This document shows positions 39,959-54,522 of a stretch of DNA of 64,000 nt, in pieces (positions within the stretch are counted from its first letter, which is position 1; the number at the start of each line of letters is the position of its first letter). This DNA comes from Nemophila menziesii. Its lineage: Eukaryota > Streptophyta > Magnoliopsida > Boraginales > Hydrophyllaceae. The notes beneath the pieces are model-generated. The model worked only from the letters and a program-made list of their open reading frames with translations, was not told where the DNA came from and did not search any database. The stretch covers positions 58,582,154-58,646,153 of the forward strand of contig JARWIR010000002.1 of assembly GCA_029959085.1 (NCBI GenBank), read 5' to 3'. A program made the translations under genes and the position numbers.

Positions 39959-42018
39959 AGTCAAGTATTTTGAAATGTATGGTTGAAAAAAATATCATTT
40001 TCCCTATATTCAACATACCAATAACATATTAGAGATATTTTTTTTCAAGCTGTGTTCGTGATTGATTAGTACCTAATTTAAAATATTTTCAATATTGTTT
40101 AGATTTGTCATACCGTTTAGTTTATCTCTTTGAAAATGTTTCAATAATAAATATTTTGTATTGCTTACAACTGAAAGATATTTGTTGTTATTGTGTTGTT
40201 TTATTTTTTGTGAAGACGTGTGTTGTTTTTGTTAGAATATCAGTGACTTTAAGTTGTTAATTTATAAATAGTTTATAATATTATTGATATGATAATTGGT
40301 TTGGCCTACTCTTTATATTTCTATATTCATAAAAAATTGATTGTCATGATGTACAATTACATAAACATTGCAAATAGATTCATTTTAATGATACTTTTAA
40401 TCATTTCTATAAAATTATAAAACACTTTTATCAATTGTAAATTTATAATCTATTCAAATTACTCGTTGTTGTTGTTTTCTTATTGTTTATAAATTTAAAT
40501 GTGAATTTTAAATTTTAAATCCTGATTTAAAGATTAAAAAAATTCATAATGCCAAATCATTCTACCAATTAGGGTAATTGTTTTAGAAAGATAGAGTAAC
40601 GAATGTAAAAACTTGTTTTTAGGTATTTTTCAAATTTGAGAGGAAATAAATGGACTATAAAACAATAATGAACACTTGAAATTCTTAACTTAATGCATTT
40701 AGGGATTTTTTTTGTAAAATGATATAAAAATATAAGAATAACTAGATCACTACAAGGACTACATCACATGTATTTAGAGTTTTAGATGAAAAATTAATAT
40801 TACGATATATCCTATAATTCCTATTGTAAGGGTAACATATCACCCCGTATCTTAAAAAATCAACGTTGTTGTTGTTGTTTAGCGATCTAATCTTGTGTAA
40901 CATTAAGATTTTTCGTAATAAGAGAAAGTAATATTGTAATTTTTTACAAGTTTATCTTCTAAATAAAATTACAAAATATACTATTTAAAGAATAAATGTT
41001 GTTGCTAATGAAAATTGAGATAGGCGACATTAAGGACGCACATAAGTCGTGAATGGGCTGTCTCTAGCGACAACGCACATGTATTCTTGCTATGTCTCGT
41101 AGCTAGAACAACACGTGGTATTATATTTTGTTATAAAAAACATAAAAGTATATAAATGAAATAATTTAAGCCGTAATAGAATAAATTTTAAAAAGTTAGG
41201 GGGTGCAAACAAGATTTTAAAAAATTTGAGGATTAATTCACTTATATATAAAAAAGAGCAAATGAAGATCCATATAAGAAAAAATTGAACAAAATTGTAC
41301 CTGATATTAAAAAATCAACTAAATAGCTAAAGACAAAAAAGAGGCCGTAAATTTTTTAACTGAAACAGTTTTTTTCCTTTTTTTGATTGATTAATTTTAT
41401 GTTGAAAATGAATATTTTCCATGTTTAAGTGATTTTGTACTATTCTTCTGGACGATTCTTTACCAATTCTAAAATCACTTCGACTCTTCTCATGACCGAA
41501 GTATGATTCACATCGGTTTATGTACAATACAATGAAATATGAAATAGATAATATGAGAAATCTGAATATTTTAGATAAAAAGATGGATAAAGGCAGCGAC
41601 AATTTTTGGGAGAGGCTAGGGTTTTGTTCTTGGAACTTATGTTTACATTGTAAATCTAATAACTTTAATATAGATTTTCTATAGTGTAAAAATTGAGCCC
41701 AATCTGAAATTTTGAGGTCTAAACTAAGCCCAGCTTGAGATTAAAAGAAAGCTCAATGTAGTATTACTAATACTACTTGAAACAATTGGGCCTCATAGTC
41801 AGATTTTACCAAAATACTCTGGTTGTAACCGAACAACATAGAATATTGTAACATTTTTTTAATATTTTACTATCTCAATTAATCGAATCTAAAGATTAGA
41901 AGTTTGTAAATAGAATGTGTACTTACTTATAGACTAAAGAGTAGCTTATTATTTTGTTTCTTAACTTTCCCACATATATGAATGATAAATTTATTTTTGA
42001 CTTTTTTCTTTTTATATA
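39959..42018 (+). repeat. Repeat unit 20, class II, 2060 bp
   Basis: Segments A and B are absent. It has the GTCGTGAATGGG insertion of TG and the uninterrupted GTT run, and lacks the 7-bp deletion, so the minus-strand frame stays open (41327-41602) with one Arg-to-Lys change. It has a private GATAGAG variant near 40590, also seen in units 22 and 23. Confidence 0.95.
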
Positions 42019-44157
42019 AGTCAAGTATTTTGAAATGTATGGTTGAAAAAAATATCATTTTCCCTATATTCAACATACTAATAACATATTTTTATAGAGT
42101 ATGATTTATATTTCCAATAACTAATAGAATTTTATTTTACTAATAGAGATATTTTTTTTCAAGCTGTGTTAGTGATTGATTAGTACCTAATTTAAAATAT
42201 TTTCAATATTGTTTAGATTTGTCATACCGATTAACGTGGTTTCCCAAACTATTTGGTGATAGTTTATCTCTTTGAAAATGTTTCAATAATAAATATTTTG
42301 TATTGGTTACAACTGAAAGATATTTGTTGTTATTGTGTTGTTTTATTTTTGTGAAGACGTGTGTTGTTTTTGTTAGAATATCAGTGACTTTAAGTTGTTA
42401 ATTTATAAATAGTTTATAATATTATTGATATGATAATTGGTTTGGCCTACTCTTTATATTTCTATATTCATAAAAAATTAATTGTCATGATGTACAATTA
42501 CATAAACATTGACAATAGATTGATTTTAATGATACTTTTAATCATTTCTATAAAATTACAGAACACTTTTATCAATCGTAAGTTTATAATCTATTCAAAT
42601 TACACGTTGTTGTTGTTTTCTTATTGTTTATAAATTTAAATTTGAATTTTAAATTTTAAATCCTGATTTAAAGATTAAAAAAATTCATAATGCCAAATCA
42701 TTCTACCAATTAGGGTAATTGTTTTAGAAAGATGGAGTAACGAATGTAAGAACATGTTGTTAGGTATTTTTCAAATTTGAGAGGAAATAAATGGACTATT
42801 AAGCAATAATGAACACTTGAAATTCTTAACTTAATGCATCTAGGGATATTTTTTGTAAAATGATATAAAAATATAAGAATAACTAGATCACTACAAGGAC
42901 TACATCACACATCACATGTATTTAGAGTTCTAGACAAAAAATTAATATTACGATATATCCTATAATTCCTAATGTAAGGGTAACATATCACCCCTTATCT
43001 TAAAAAAATCAACGTTGTTGTTGTTGTTTAGCGATCTAATCTTGTGAAACATTAAGATTTTTCGTAATAAGAGAAAGTAATATTGTAATTTTTTACAAGT
43101 TTATCTTCTAAATAAAATTACAAAATATACTATTTAAAGAATAAATGTTGTTGCTAATGAAAATTGAGATAGGCGACATTAAGGACGCACATAAGTCGTG
43201 AATGGGCTGTCTCTAGCGACAACGCATATGTATTCTTGCTATGTCTCGTAGCTAGAACAACACGTGGTATTATATTTCGTTATAAAAAAACATAAAAGTA
43301 CATAAATGAAATAATTTAAGCCGTAAAAGAATAAATGTTAAAAATTTAAGGGGAGCAAGATTTTAAAAAATTTGAGGATTAATTCACTTATATATACAAA
43401 AGAGCAAATGAAGATCAATATAAGAAAAAATTGAACTAAATTGTACCTGATATCAAAAAATCAACTAAATAGCTAAAGACAAAAAAGAGGCCATAAATTT
43501 TTTAACTGAAACAGGGTTTTTCCTTTTTTTGATTGATTAATTTTATGTTGAAAATGAATATTTTCCATGTTTAAGTGATTTTGTACTATTCTTCTGGACG
43601 ATTCTTTACCAATTCTAAAATCACTTCTACTTCTCTCATGACCGAAGTACATCGGTTTATGTACAATACAATGAAATATGAAATAGATAATATGGGAAAT
43701 CTGAATATTTTTTATAAAAAGATGGATAAAGGCAGCGACATTGTTTGGGAGAGGCTAGGGTTTTATTCTTGGAACTTATGTTTACATTGTAAATCTAATA
43801 ACTTTAATATAGATTTTCTATAGTGTAAAAATTGAGCCCAATCTGAAATTTTGAGGTCTAAACTAAGCCCAGCTTGAGATTAAAAGAAAGCTCAATGTAG
43901 TATTACTAATACTACTTGAAACAATTGGGTCTCATAGTCAGATTTTACCAAAATACTCTGGTTGGAACCGAACAACATAGAATATTGTAACATATTTTTA
44001 ATATTTTACTATCTCAATTAATCGAATCTAAAGATTAGAAGTTTGTAAATAGAATGTGTACTTACTTATAGACTAAAGAGTAGCTTATTATTTTGTTTCT
44101 TAACTTTCCCACATATATGAATGATAAATTTATTTTTGACTTTTTTCTTTTTATATA
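42019..44157 (+). repeat. Repeat unit 21, class III, 2139 bp
   Basis: Segments A and B are present. A private 7-bp tandem duplication (ACATCAC repeated) lies near 42903. The 7-bp deletion is present near 43650. CCATAAA at 43491 has lost a CpG. Confidence 0.95.
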
Positions 44158-46216
44158 AGTCAAGTATTTTGAAATGTATGGTTGAAAAAAATATCATTTT
44201 CCCTATATTCAACATACCAATAACATATTAGAGATATTTTTTTTCAAGCTGTGTTCGTGATTGATTAGTACCTAATTTAAAATATTTTCAATATTGTTTA
44301 GATTTGTCATACCGTTTAGTTTATCTCTTTGAAAATGTTTCAATAATAAATATTTTGTATTGCTTACAACTGAAAGATATTTGTTGTTATTGTGTTGTTT
44401 TATTTTTTGTGAAGACGTGTCTTGTTTTTGTTAGAATATCAGTGACTTTAAGTTGTTAATTTATAAATAGTTTATAATATTATTGATATGATAATTGGTT
44501 TGGCCTACTCTTTATATTTCTATATTCATAAAAAATTGATTGTCATGATGTACAATTACATAAACATTGCAAATAGATTGATTTTAATGATACTTTTAAT
44601 CATTTCTATAAAATTATAAAACACTTTTATCAATTGTAAATTTATAATCTATTCAAATTACTCGTTGTTGTTGTTTTCTTATTGTTTATAAATTTAAATG
44701 TGAATTTTAAATTTTAAATCCTGATTTAAAGATTAAAAAAATTCATAATGCCAAATCATTCTACCAATTAGGGTAATTGTTTTAGAATGATAGAGTAACG
44801 AATGTAAAAACTTGTTTTTAGGTATTTTTCAAATTTGAGAGGAAATAAATGGACTATAAAACAATAATGAACACTTGAAATTCTTAACTTAATGCATCTA
44901 GGGATTTTTTTTGTAAAATGATATAAAAATATAAGAATAACTAGATCACTACAAGGACTACATCACATGTATTTAGAGTTTTAGATGAAAAATTAATATT
45001 ACGATATATCCTATAATTCCTATTGTAAGGGTAACATATCACCCTGTATCTTAAAAAATCAACGTTGTTGTTGTTGTTTAGCGATCTAATCTTGTGTAAC
45101 ATTAAGATTTTTCGTAATAAGAGAAAGTAATATTGTAATTTTTTACAAGTTTATCTTCTAAATAAAATTACAAAATATACTATTTAAAGAATAAATGTTG
45201 TTGCTAATGAAAATTGAGATAGGCGACATTAAGGACGCACATAAGTCGTGAATGGGCTGTCTCTAGCGACAACGCACATGTATTCTTGCTATGTCTCGTA
45301 GCTAGAACAACACGTGGTATTATATTTTGTTATAAAAAACATAAAAGTATATAAATGAAATAATTTAAGCCGTAATAGAATAAATTTTAAAAAGTTAGGG
45401 GGTGCAAACAAGATTTTAAAAAATTTGAGGATTAATTCACTTATATATAAAAAAGAGCAAATGAAGATCCATATAAGAAAAAATTGAACAAAATTGTACC
45501 TGATATTAAAAAACAACGAAATAGCTAAAGACAAAAAAGAGGCCGTAAATTTTTTAACTGAAACAGTTTTTTTCCTTTTTTTGATTGATTAATTTTATGT
45601 TGAAAATGAATATTTTCCATGTTTAAGTGATTTTGTACTATTCTTCTGGACGATTCTTTACCAATTCTAAAATCACTTCGACTCCTCTCATGACCGAAGT
45701 ATGATTCACATCGGTTTATGTACAATACAATGAAATATGAAATAGATAATATGAGAAATCTGAATATTTTAGATAAAAAGATGGATAAAGGCAGCGACAA
45801 TTTTTGGGAGAGGCTAGGGTTTTGTTCTTGGAACTTATGTTTACATTGTAAATCTAATAACTTTAATATGGATTTTCTATAGTGTAAAAATTGAGCCCAA
45901 TCTGAAATTTTGAGGTCTAAACTAAGCCCAGCTTGAGATTAAAAGAAAGCTCAATGTAGTATTACTAATACTACTTGAAACAATTGGGTCTCATAGTCAG
46001 ATTTTACCAAAATACTCTGGTTGTAACCGAACAACATAGAATATTGTAACATTTTTTTAATATTTTACTATCTCAATTAATCGAATCTAAAGATTAGAAG
46101 TTTGTAAATAGAATGTGTACTTACTTATAGACTAAAGAGTAGCTTATTATTTTGTTTCTTAACTTTCCCACATATATGAATGATAAATTTATTTTTGACT
46201 TTTTTCTTTTTATATA
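44158..46216 (+). repeat. Repeat unit 22, class II, 2059 bp
   Basis: Close to unit 20 at an offset of about 4199 bp. Private changes include GTGTCTTG near 44417 and ACCCTGTATC at 45041 (CpG to TpG). One A is lost near 45512, which lets an upstream minus-strand frame run on (45289-45534). Confidence 0.95.
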
Positions 46217-48267
46217 AGTCAAGTATTTTGAAATGTATGGTTGAAAAAAATATCATTTTCCCTATATTCAACATACCAATAACATATTAGAGATATTTTT
46301 TTTCAAGCTGTGTTCGTGATTGATTAGTACCTAATTTAAAATATTTTCAATATTGTTTAGATTTGTCATACCGTTTAGTTTATCTCTTTGAAAATGTTTC
46401 AATAATAAATATTTTGTATTGGTTACAACTGAAAGATATTTGTTGTTATTGTGTTGTTTTATTTTTGTGACGACGTGTGTTGTTTTTGTTAGAATATCAG
46501 TGACTTTAAGTTGTTAATTTATAAATAGTTTATAATATTATTGATATGATAATTGGTTTGGCCTACTCTTTATATTTCTATATTCATAAAAAATTGATTG
46601 TCATGATGTACAATTACATAAACATTGACAATAGATTGATTTTAATGATACTTTTAATCATTTCTATAAAATTATAAAACACTTTTATCAATTGTAAATT
46701 TATAATCTATTCAAATTACTCGTTGTTGTTGTTTTCTTATTGTTTATAAATTTAAATGTGAATTTTAAATTTTAAATCCTGATTTAAAGATTAAAAAAAT
46801 TCATAATGCCAAATCATTCTACCAATTAGGGTAATTGTTTTAGAATGATAGAGTAACGAATGTAAAAACTTGTTTTTAGGTATTTTTCAAATTTGAGAGG
46901 AAATAAATGGACTATAAAACAATAATGAACACTTGAAATTCTTAACTTAATGCATCTAGGGATTTTTTTTGTAAAATGATATAAAAATATAAGAATAACT
47001 AGATCACTACAAGGACTACATCACATGTATTTAGAGTTTTAGATGAAAAATTAATATTACGATATATCCTATAATTCCTATTGTAAGGGTAACATATCAC
47101 CCCGTATCTTAAAAAATCAACGTTGTTGTTGTTGTTTAGCGATCTAATCTTGTGTAACATTAAGATTTTTCGTAATAAGAGAAAGTAATATTGTAATTTT
47201 TTACAAGTTTATCTTCTAAATAAAATTACAAAATATACTATTTAAAGAATAAATGTTGTTGCTAATGAAAATTGAGATAGGCGACATTAAGGACGCACAT
47301 AAGTCGTGAATGGGCTGTCTCTAGCGACAACGCACATGTATTCTTGCTATGTCTCGTAGCTAGAACAACACGTGGTATTATATTTTGTTATAAAAAACAT
47401 AAAAGTATATAAATGAAATAATTTAAGCCGTAATAGAATAAATTTTAAAAAGTTAGGGGGTGCAAACAAGATTTTAAAAAATTTGAGGATTAATTCACTT
47501 ATATATAAAAAAGAGCAAATGAAGATCCATATAAGAAAAAATTGAACAAAATTGTACCTGATATTAAAAAACAACGAAATAGCTAAAGACAAAAAAGAGG
47601 CCGTAAATTTTTTAACTGAAACAGTTTTTTTCCTTTTTTTGATTGATTAATTTTATGTTGAAAATGAATATTTTCCATGTTTAAGTGATTTTGTACTATT
47701 CTTCTGGACGATTCTTTACCAATTCTAAAATCACTTCGACTCCTCTCATGACCGAAGTACATCGGTTTATGTACAATACAATGAAATATGAAATAGATAA
47801 TATGGGAAATCTGAATATTTTTTATAAAAAGATGGATAAAGGCAGCGACATTGTTTGGGAGAGGCTAGGGTTTTATTCTTGGAACTTATGTTTACATTGT
47901 AAATCTAATAACTTTAATATAGATTTTCTATAGTGTAAAAATTGAGCCCAATCTGAAATTTTGAGGTCTAAACTAAGCCCAGCTTGAGATTAAAAGAAAG
48001 CTCAATGTAGTATTACTAATACTACTTGAAACAATTGGGTCTCATAGTCAGATTTTACCAAAATACTCTGGTTGGAACCTAACAACATAGAATATTGTAA
48101 CATATTTTTAATATTTTACTATCTCAATTAATCGAATCTAAAGATTAGAAGTTTGTAAATAGAATGTGTACTTACTTATAGACTAAAGAGTAGCTTATTA
48201 TTTTGTTTCTTAACTTTCCCACATATATGAATGATAAATTTATTTTTGACTTTTTTCTTTTTATATA
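46217..48267 (+). repeat. Repeat unit 23, class II chimera, 2051 bp
   Basis: The left part is class II by its indels but carries class III patches (ATTGGTTAC near 46418, ATTGACAATAG near 46624). The middle matches unit 22. The right part from about 47.75 kb is class III, with the 7-bp deletion near 47758. It is therefore a mosaic of at least three segments. Confidence 0.95.
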
Positions 48268-50330
48268 AGTCAAGTATTTCGAAATGTATGGTTGAAAAAA
48301 ATATCATTTTCCCTATATTCAACATACCAATAACATATTAGAGATATTTTTTTTCAAGCTGTGTTCGTGATTGATTAGTACCTAATTTAAAATATTTTCA
48401 ATATTGTTTAGATTTGTCATACCGTTTAGTTTATCTCTTTGAAAATGTTTCAATAATAAATATTTTGTATTGCTTACAACTGAAAGATATTTGTTGTTAT
48501 TGTGTTGTTTTATTTTTTGTGAAGATGTGTGTTGTTTTTGTTAGAATATCAGTGACTTTAAGTTGTTAATTTATAAATAGTTTATAATATTATTGATATG
48601 ATAATTGGTTTGGCCTACTCTTTATATTTCTATATTCATAAAAAATTGATTGTCATGATGTACAATTACATAAACATTGCAAATAGATTGATTTTAATGA
48701 TACTTTTAATCATTTCTATAAAATTATAAAACACTTTTATCAATTGTAAATTTATAATCTATTCAAATTACTCGTTGTTGTTGTTTTCTTATTGTTTATA
48801 AATTTAAATGTGAATTTTAAATTTTAAATCCTGATTTAAAGATTAAAAAAATTCATAATGCCAAATCATTCTACCAATTAGGGTAATTGTTTTAGAAAGA
48901 TGGAGTAACGAATGTAAAAACTTGTTTTTAGGTATTTTTCAAATTTGAGAGGAAATAAATGGACTATAAAACAATAATGAACACTTGAAATTCTTAACTT
49001 AATGCATCTAGGGATTTTTTTTGTAAAATGATATAAAAATATAAGAATAACTAGATCACTACAAGGACTACATCACATGTATTTAGAGTTTTAGATGAAA
49101 AATTAATATTACGATATATCCTATAATTCCTATTGTAAGGGTAACATATCACCCCGTATCTTAAAAAATCAACGTTGTTGTTGTTGTTGTTTAGCGATCT
49201 AATCTTGTGTAACATTAAGATTTTTCGTAATAAGAGAAAGTAATATTGTAATTTTTTACAAGTTTATCTTCTAAATAAAATTACAAAATATACTATTTAA
49301 AGAATAAATGTTGTTGCTAATGAAAATTGAGATAGGCGACATTAAGGACGCACATAAGTCGTGAATGGGCTGTCTCTAGCGACAACGCACATGTATTCTT
49401 GCTATGTCTCGTAGCTAGAACAACACGTGGTATTATATTTTGTTATAAAAAACATAATAGTATATAAATGAAATAATTTAAGCCGTAATAGAATAAATTT
49501 TAAAAAGTTAGGGGGAGCAAACAAGATTTTAAAAAATTTGAGGATTAATTCACTTATATATAAAAAAGAGCAAATGAAGATCCATATAAGAAAAAATTGA
49601 ACAAAATTGTACCTGATATTAAAAAATCAACGAAATAGCTAAAGACAAAAAAGAGGCCATAAATTTTTTAACTGAAACAGGTTTTTTCCTTTTTTTGATT
49701 GATTAATTTTATGTTGAAAATGAATATATTCCATGTTTAAGTGATTTTGTACTATTCTTCTGGACGATTCTTTACCAATTCTAAAATCACTTCGACTCCT
49801 CTCATGACCGAAGTATGATTCAAATCGGTTTATGTACAATACAATGAAATATGAAATAGATAATATGAGAAATCTGAATATTTTAGATAAAAAGATGGAT
49901 AAAGGCAGCGACAATTTTTGTGAGAGGCTAGGGTTTTGTTCTTGGAACTTATGTTTACATTGTAAATCTAATAACTTTAATATAGATTTTCTATAGTGTA
50001 AAAATTGAGCCCAATCTGAAATTTTGAGGTCTAAACTAAGCCCAGCTTGAGATTAAAAGAAAGCTCAATGTAGTATTACTAATACTACTTGAAACAATTG
50101 GGTCTCATAGTCAGATTTTACCAAAATACTCTGGTTGTAACCGAACAACATAGAATATTGTAACATTTTTTTAATATTTTACTATCTCAATTAATCGAAT
50201 CTAAAGATTAGAAGTTTGTAAATAGAATGTGTACTTACTTATAGACTAAAGAGTAGCTTATTATTTTGTTTCTTAACTTTCCCACATATATGAATGATAA
50301 ATTTATTTTTGACTTTTTTCTTTTTATATA
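48268..50330 (+). repeat. Repeat unit 24, class II, 2063 bp
   Basis: The GTT run has six triplets (49174-49191) rather than five. CpG losses appear at 48525 (GATGTG) and 49657 (GGCCAT). The minus-strand frame (49639-49914) has several substitutions, including Cys to Phe and Asn to Tyr. Confidence 0.95.
49174..49191 (+). repeat. GTT microsatellite, expanded copy in unit 24
   Basis: Six GTT triplets occur here. Units 20-23 and 25-30 have five at the same place, and units 1-18 have five with the third changed to ATT. Confidence 0.85.
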
Positions 50331-52462
50331 AGTCAAGTATTTTGAAATGTATGGTTGAAAAAAATATCATTTTCCCTATACTCAACATACTAATAACATA
50401 TTTTTATAGAGTATGATTTCTATTTCCAATAACTAATAGAATTTTATTTTACTAATAGAGATATTTTTTTTCAAGCTGTGTTAGTGATTGATTAGTACCT
50501 AATTTAAAATATTTTCAATATTGTTAAGATTTGTCATACCGATTAACGTGGTTTCCCAAACTATTTGGTGATAGTTTATCTCTTTGAAAATGTTTCAATA
50601 ATAAATATTTTGTATTGGTTACAACTGAAAGATATTTGTTGTTATTGTGTTGTTTTATTTTTGTGAAGACGTGTGTTGTTTTTGTTAGAATATCAGTGAC
50701 TTTAAGTTGTTAATTTATATATAGTTTATAATATTATTGATATGATAATTGGTTTGGCCTACTCTTTATATTTCTATATTCATAAAAAATTAATTGTCAT
50801 GATGTACAATTACATAAACATTGACAATAGATTGATTTTAATGATACTTTTAATCATTTCTATTAAATTACAGAACACTTTTATCAATCGTAAGTTTATA
50901 ATCTATTCAAATTACACGTTGTTGTTGTTTTCTTATTGTTTATAAATTTAAATTTGAATTTTAAATCTTAAATCCTGATTTAAAGATTAAAAAAATTCAT
51001 AATGCCAAATCATTCTACCAATTAGGGTAATTGTTTTAGAAAGATGGAGTAACGAATGTAAGAACATGTTGTTAGGTATTTTTCAAATTTGAGAGGAAAT
51101 AAATGGACTATTAAGCAATAATGAACACTTGAAATTCTTAACTTAATGCATCTAGGGATTTTTTTTGTAAAATGATATAAAAATATAAGAATAACTAGAT
51201 CACTACAAGGACTACATCACATGTATTTAGAGTTCTAGACCAAAAAATTAATATTACGATATATCCTATAATTCCTAATGTAAGGGTAACATATCACCCC
51301 TTATCTTAAAAAAATCAACGTTGTTGTTGTTGTTTAGCGATCTAATCTTGTGAAACATTAAGATTTTTCGTAATAAGAGAAAGTAATATTGTAATTTTTT
51401 ACAAGTTTATCTTCTAAATAAAATTACAAAATATACTATTTAAAGAATAAATGTTGTTGCTAATGAAAATTGAGATAGGCGACATTAAGGACGCACATAA
51501 GTCGTGAATGGGCTGTCTCTAGCGACAACGCATATGTATTCTTGCTATGTCTCGTAGCTAGAACAACACGTGGTATTATATTTCGTTATAAAAAAACATA
51601 AAAGTATATAAATGAAATAATTTAAGCCGTAAAAGAATAAATGTTAAAAATTTAGGGGGAGCAAGATTTTAAAAAATTTGAGGATTAATTCACTTATATA
51701 TACAAAAGAGCAAATGAAGATCAATATAAGAAAAAATTGAACTAAATTGTACCTGATATCAAAAAATCAACGAAATAGCTAAAGACAAAAAAGAGGCCGT
51801 AAATTTTTTAACTGAAACAGGGTTTTTCCTTTTTTTGATTGATTAATTTTATGTTGAAAATGAATATTTTCCATGTTTAAGTGATTTTGTACTATTCTTC
51901 TGGACGATTCTTTACCAATTCTAAAATCACTTCTACTTCTCTCATGACCGAAGTACATCGGATTATGTACAATACAATGAAATATGAAATAGATAATATG
52001 GGAAATCTGAATATTTTTTATAAAAAGATGGATAAAGGCAGCGACATTGTTTGGGAGAGGCTAGGGTTTTATTCTTGGAACTTATGTTTACATTGTAAAT
52101 CTAATAACTTTAATATAGATTTTCTATAGTGTAAAATTGAGCCCAATCTGAAATTTTGAGGTCTAAACTAAGCCCAGCTTGAGATTAAAAGAAAGCTCAA
52201 TGTAGTATTACTAATACTACTTGAAACAATTGGGTCTCATAGTCAGATTTTACCAAAATACTCTGGTTGGAACCGAACAACATAGAATATTGTAACATAT
52301 TTTTAATATTTTACTATCTCAATTAATCGAATCTAAAGATTAGAAGTTTGTAAATAGAATGTGTACTTACTTATAGACTAAAGAGTAGCTTATTATTTTG
52401 TTTCTTAACTTTCCCACATATATGAATGATAAATTTATTTTTGACTTTTTTCTTTTTATATA
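50331..52462 (+). repeat. Repeat unit 25, class III, 2132 bp
   Basis: Segments A and B are present, with the 7-bp deletion near 51953. Private changes include TATATAGTTTATAA near 50717 and CGGATTATG near 51959. Confidence 0.95.
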
Positions 52463-54522
52463 AGTCAAGTATTTTGAAATGTATGGTTGAAAAAAATATC
52501 ATTTTCCCTATATTCAACATACCAATAACATATTAGAGATATTTTTTTTCAAGCTGTGTTCGTGATTGATTAGTACCTAATTTAAAATATTTTCAATATT
52601 GTTTAGATTTGTCATACCGTTTAGTTTATCTCTTTGAAAATGTTTCAATAATAAATATTTTGTATTGCTTACAACTGAAAGATATTTGTTGTTATTGTGT
52701 TGTTTTATTTTTTGTGAAGACGTGTGTTGTTTTTGTTAGAATATCAGTGACTTTAAGTTGTTAATTTATAAATAGTTTATAATATTATTGATATGATAAT
52801 TGGTTTGGCCTACTCTTTATATTTCTATATTCATAAAAAATTGATTGTCATGATGTACAATTACATAAACATTGCAAATAGATTGATTTTAATGATACTT
52901 TTAATCATTTCTATAAAATTATAAAACACTTTTATCAATTGTAAATTTATAATCTATTCAAATTACTCGTTGTTGTTGTTTTCTTATTGTTTATAAATTT
53001 AAATGTGAATTTTAAATTTTAAATCCTGATTTAAAGATTAAAAAAATTCATAATGCCAAATCATTCTACCAATTAGGGTAATTGTTTTAGAAAGATGGAG
53101 TAACGAATGTAAAAACTTGTTTTTAGGTATTTTTCAAATTTGAGAGGAAATAAATGGACTATAAAACAATAATGAACACTTGAAATTCTTAACTTAATGC
53201 ATCTAGGGATTTTTTTTGTAAAATGATATAAAAATATAAGAATAACTAGATCACTACAAGGACTACATCACATGTATTTAGAGTTTTAGATGAAAAATTA
53301 ATATTACGATATATCCTATAATTCCTATTGTAAGGGTAACATATCACCCCGTATCTTAAAAAATCAACGTTGTTGTTGTTGTTTAGCGATCTAATCTTGT
53401 GTAACATTAAGATTTTTCGTAATAAGAGAAAGTAATATTGTAATTTTTTACAAGTTTATCTTCTAAATAAAATTACAAAATATACTATTTAAAGAATAAA
53501 TGTTGTTGCTAATGAAAATTGAGATAGGCGACATTAAGGACGCACATAAGTCGTGAATGGGCTGTCTCTAGCGACAACGCACATGTATTCTTGCTATGTC
53601 TCGTATCTAGAACAACACGTGGTATTATATTTTGTTATAAAAAACATAAAAGTATATAAATGAAATAATTTAAGCCATAATAGAATAAATTTTAAAAAGT
53701 TAGGGGGAGCAAACAAGATTTTAAAAAATTTGAGGATTAATTCACTTATATATAAAAAAGAGCAAATGAAGATCCATATAAGAAAAAATTGAACAAAATT
53801 GTACCTGATATTAAAAAATCAACGAAATAGCTAAAGACAAAAAAGAGGCCGTAAATTTTTTAACTGAAACAGGTTTTTTCCTTTTTTTGATTGATTAATT
53901 TTATGTTGAAAATGAATATTTTCCATGTTTAAGTGATTTTGTACTATTCTTCTAGACGATTCTTTACCAATTCTAAAATCACTTCGACTCCTCTCATGAC
54001 CGAAGTATGATTCACATCGGTTTATGTACAATACAATGAAATATGAAATAGATAATATGAGAAATCTGAATATTTTAGATAAAAAGATGGATAAAGGCAG
54101 CGACAATTTTTGGGAGAGGCTAGTGTTTTGTTCTTGGAACTTATGTTTACATTGTAAATCTAATAACTTTAATATAGATTTTCTATAGTGTAAAAATTGA
54201 GCCCAATCTGAAATTTTGAGGTCTAAACTAAGCCCAGCTTGAGATTAAAAGAAAGCTCAATGTAGTATTACTAATACTACTTGAAACAATTGGGTCTCAT
54301 AGTCAGATTTTACCAAAATACTCTAGTTGTAACCGAACAACATAGAATATTGTAACATTTTTTTAATATTTTACTATCTCAATTAATCGAATCTAAAGAT
54401 TAGAAGTTTGTAAATAGAATGTGTACTTACTTATAGACTAAAGAGTAGCTTATTATTTTGTTTCTTAACTTTCCCACATATATGAATGATAAATTTATTT
54501 TTGACTTTTTTCTTTTTATATA
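52463..54522 (+). repeat. Repeat unit 26, class II, 2060 bp
   Basis: Close to units 20, 22 and 24. The telo-box is damaged here (TAGTGTTT at 54121-54128). Further changes are CCATAAT near 53676, CTAGACG near 53952 and CTCTAGTTG near 54322. The minus-strand frame (53831-54106) remains open. Confidence 0.95.

Noticed and set aside
43575..43823. Plus-strand 80-82-codon frames in units 19, 21, 23, 25 and 29
   Set aside because: They depend on the 7-bp deletion, lie antisense to the other recurrent frame, are broken by TTTAGGAG in units 27 and 28, and show no recognisable domain.
45289..45534. Minus-strand 81-codon frames in units 22 and 23
   Set aside because: Created by loss of a single A near 45512 and 47570. 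They are found in only two adjacent, closely related copies, so chance is sufficient.
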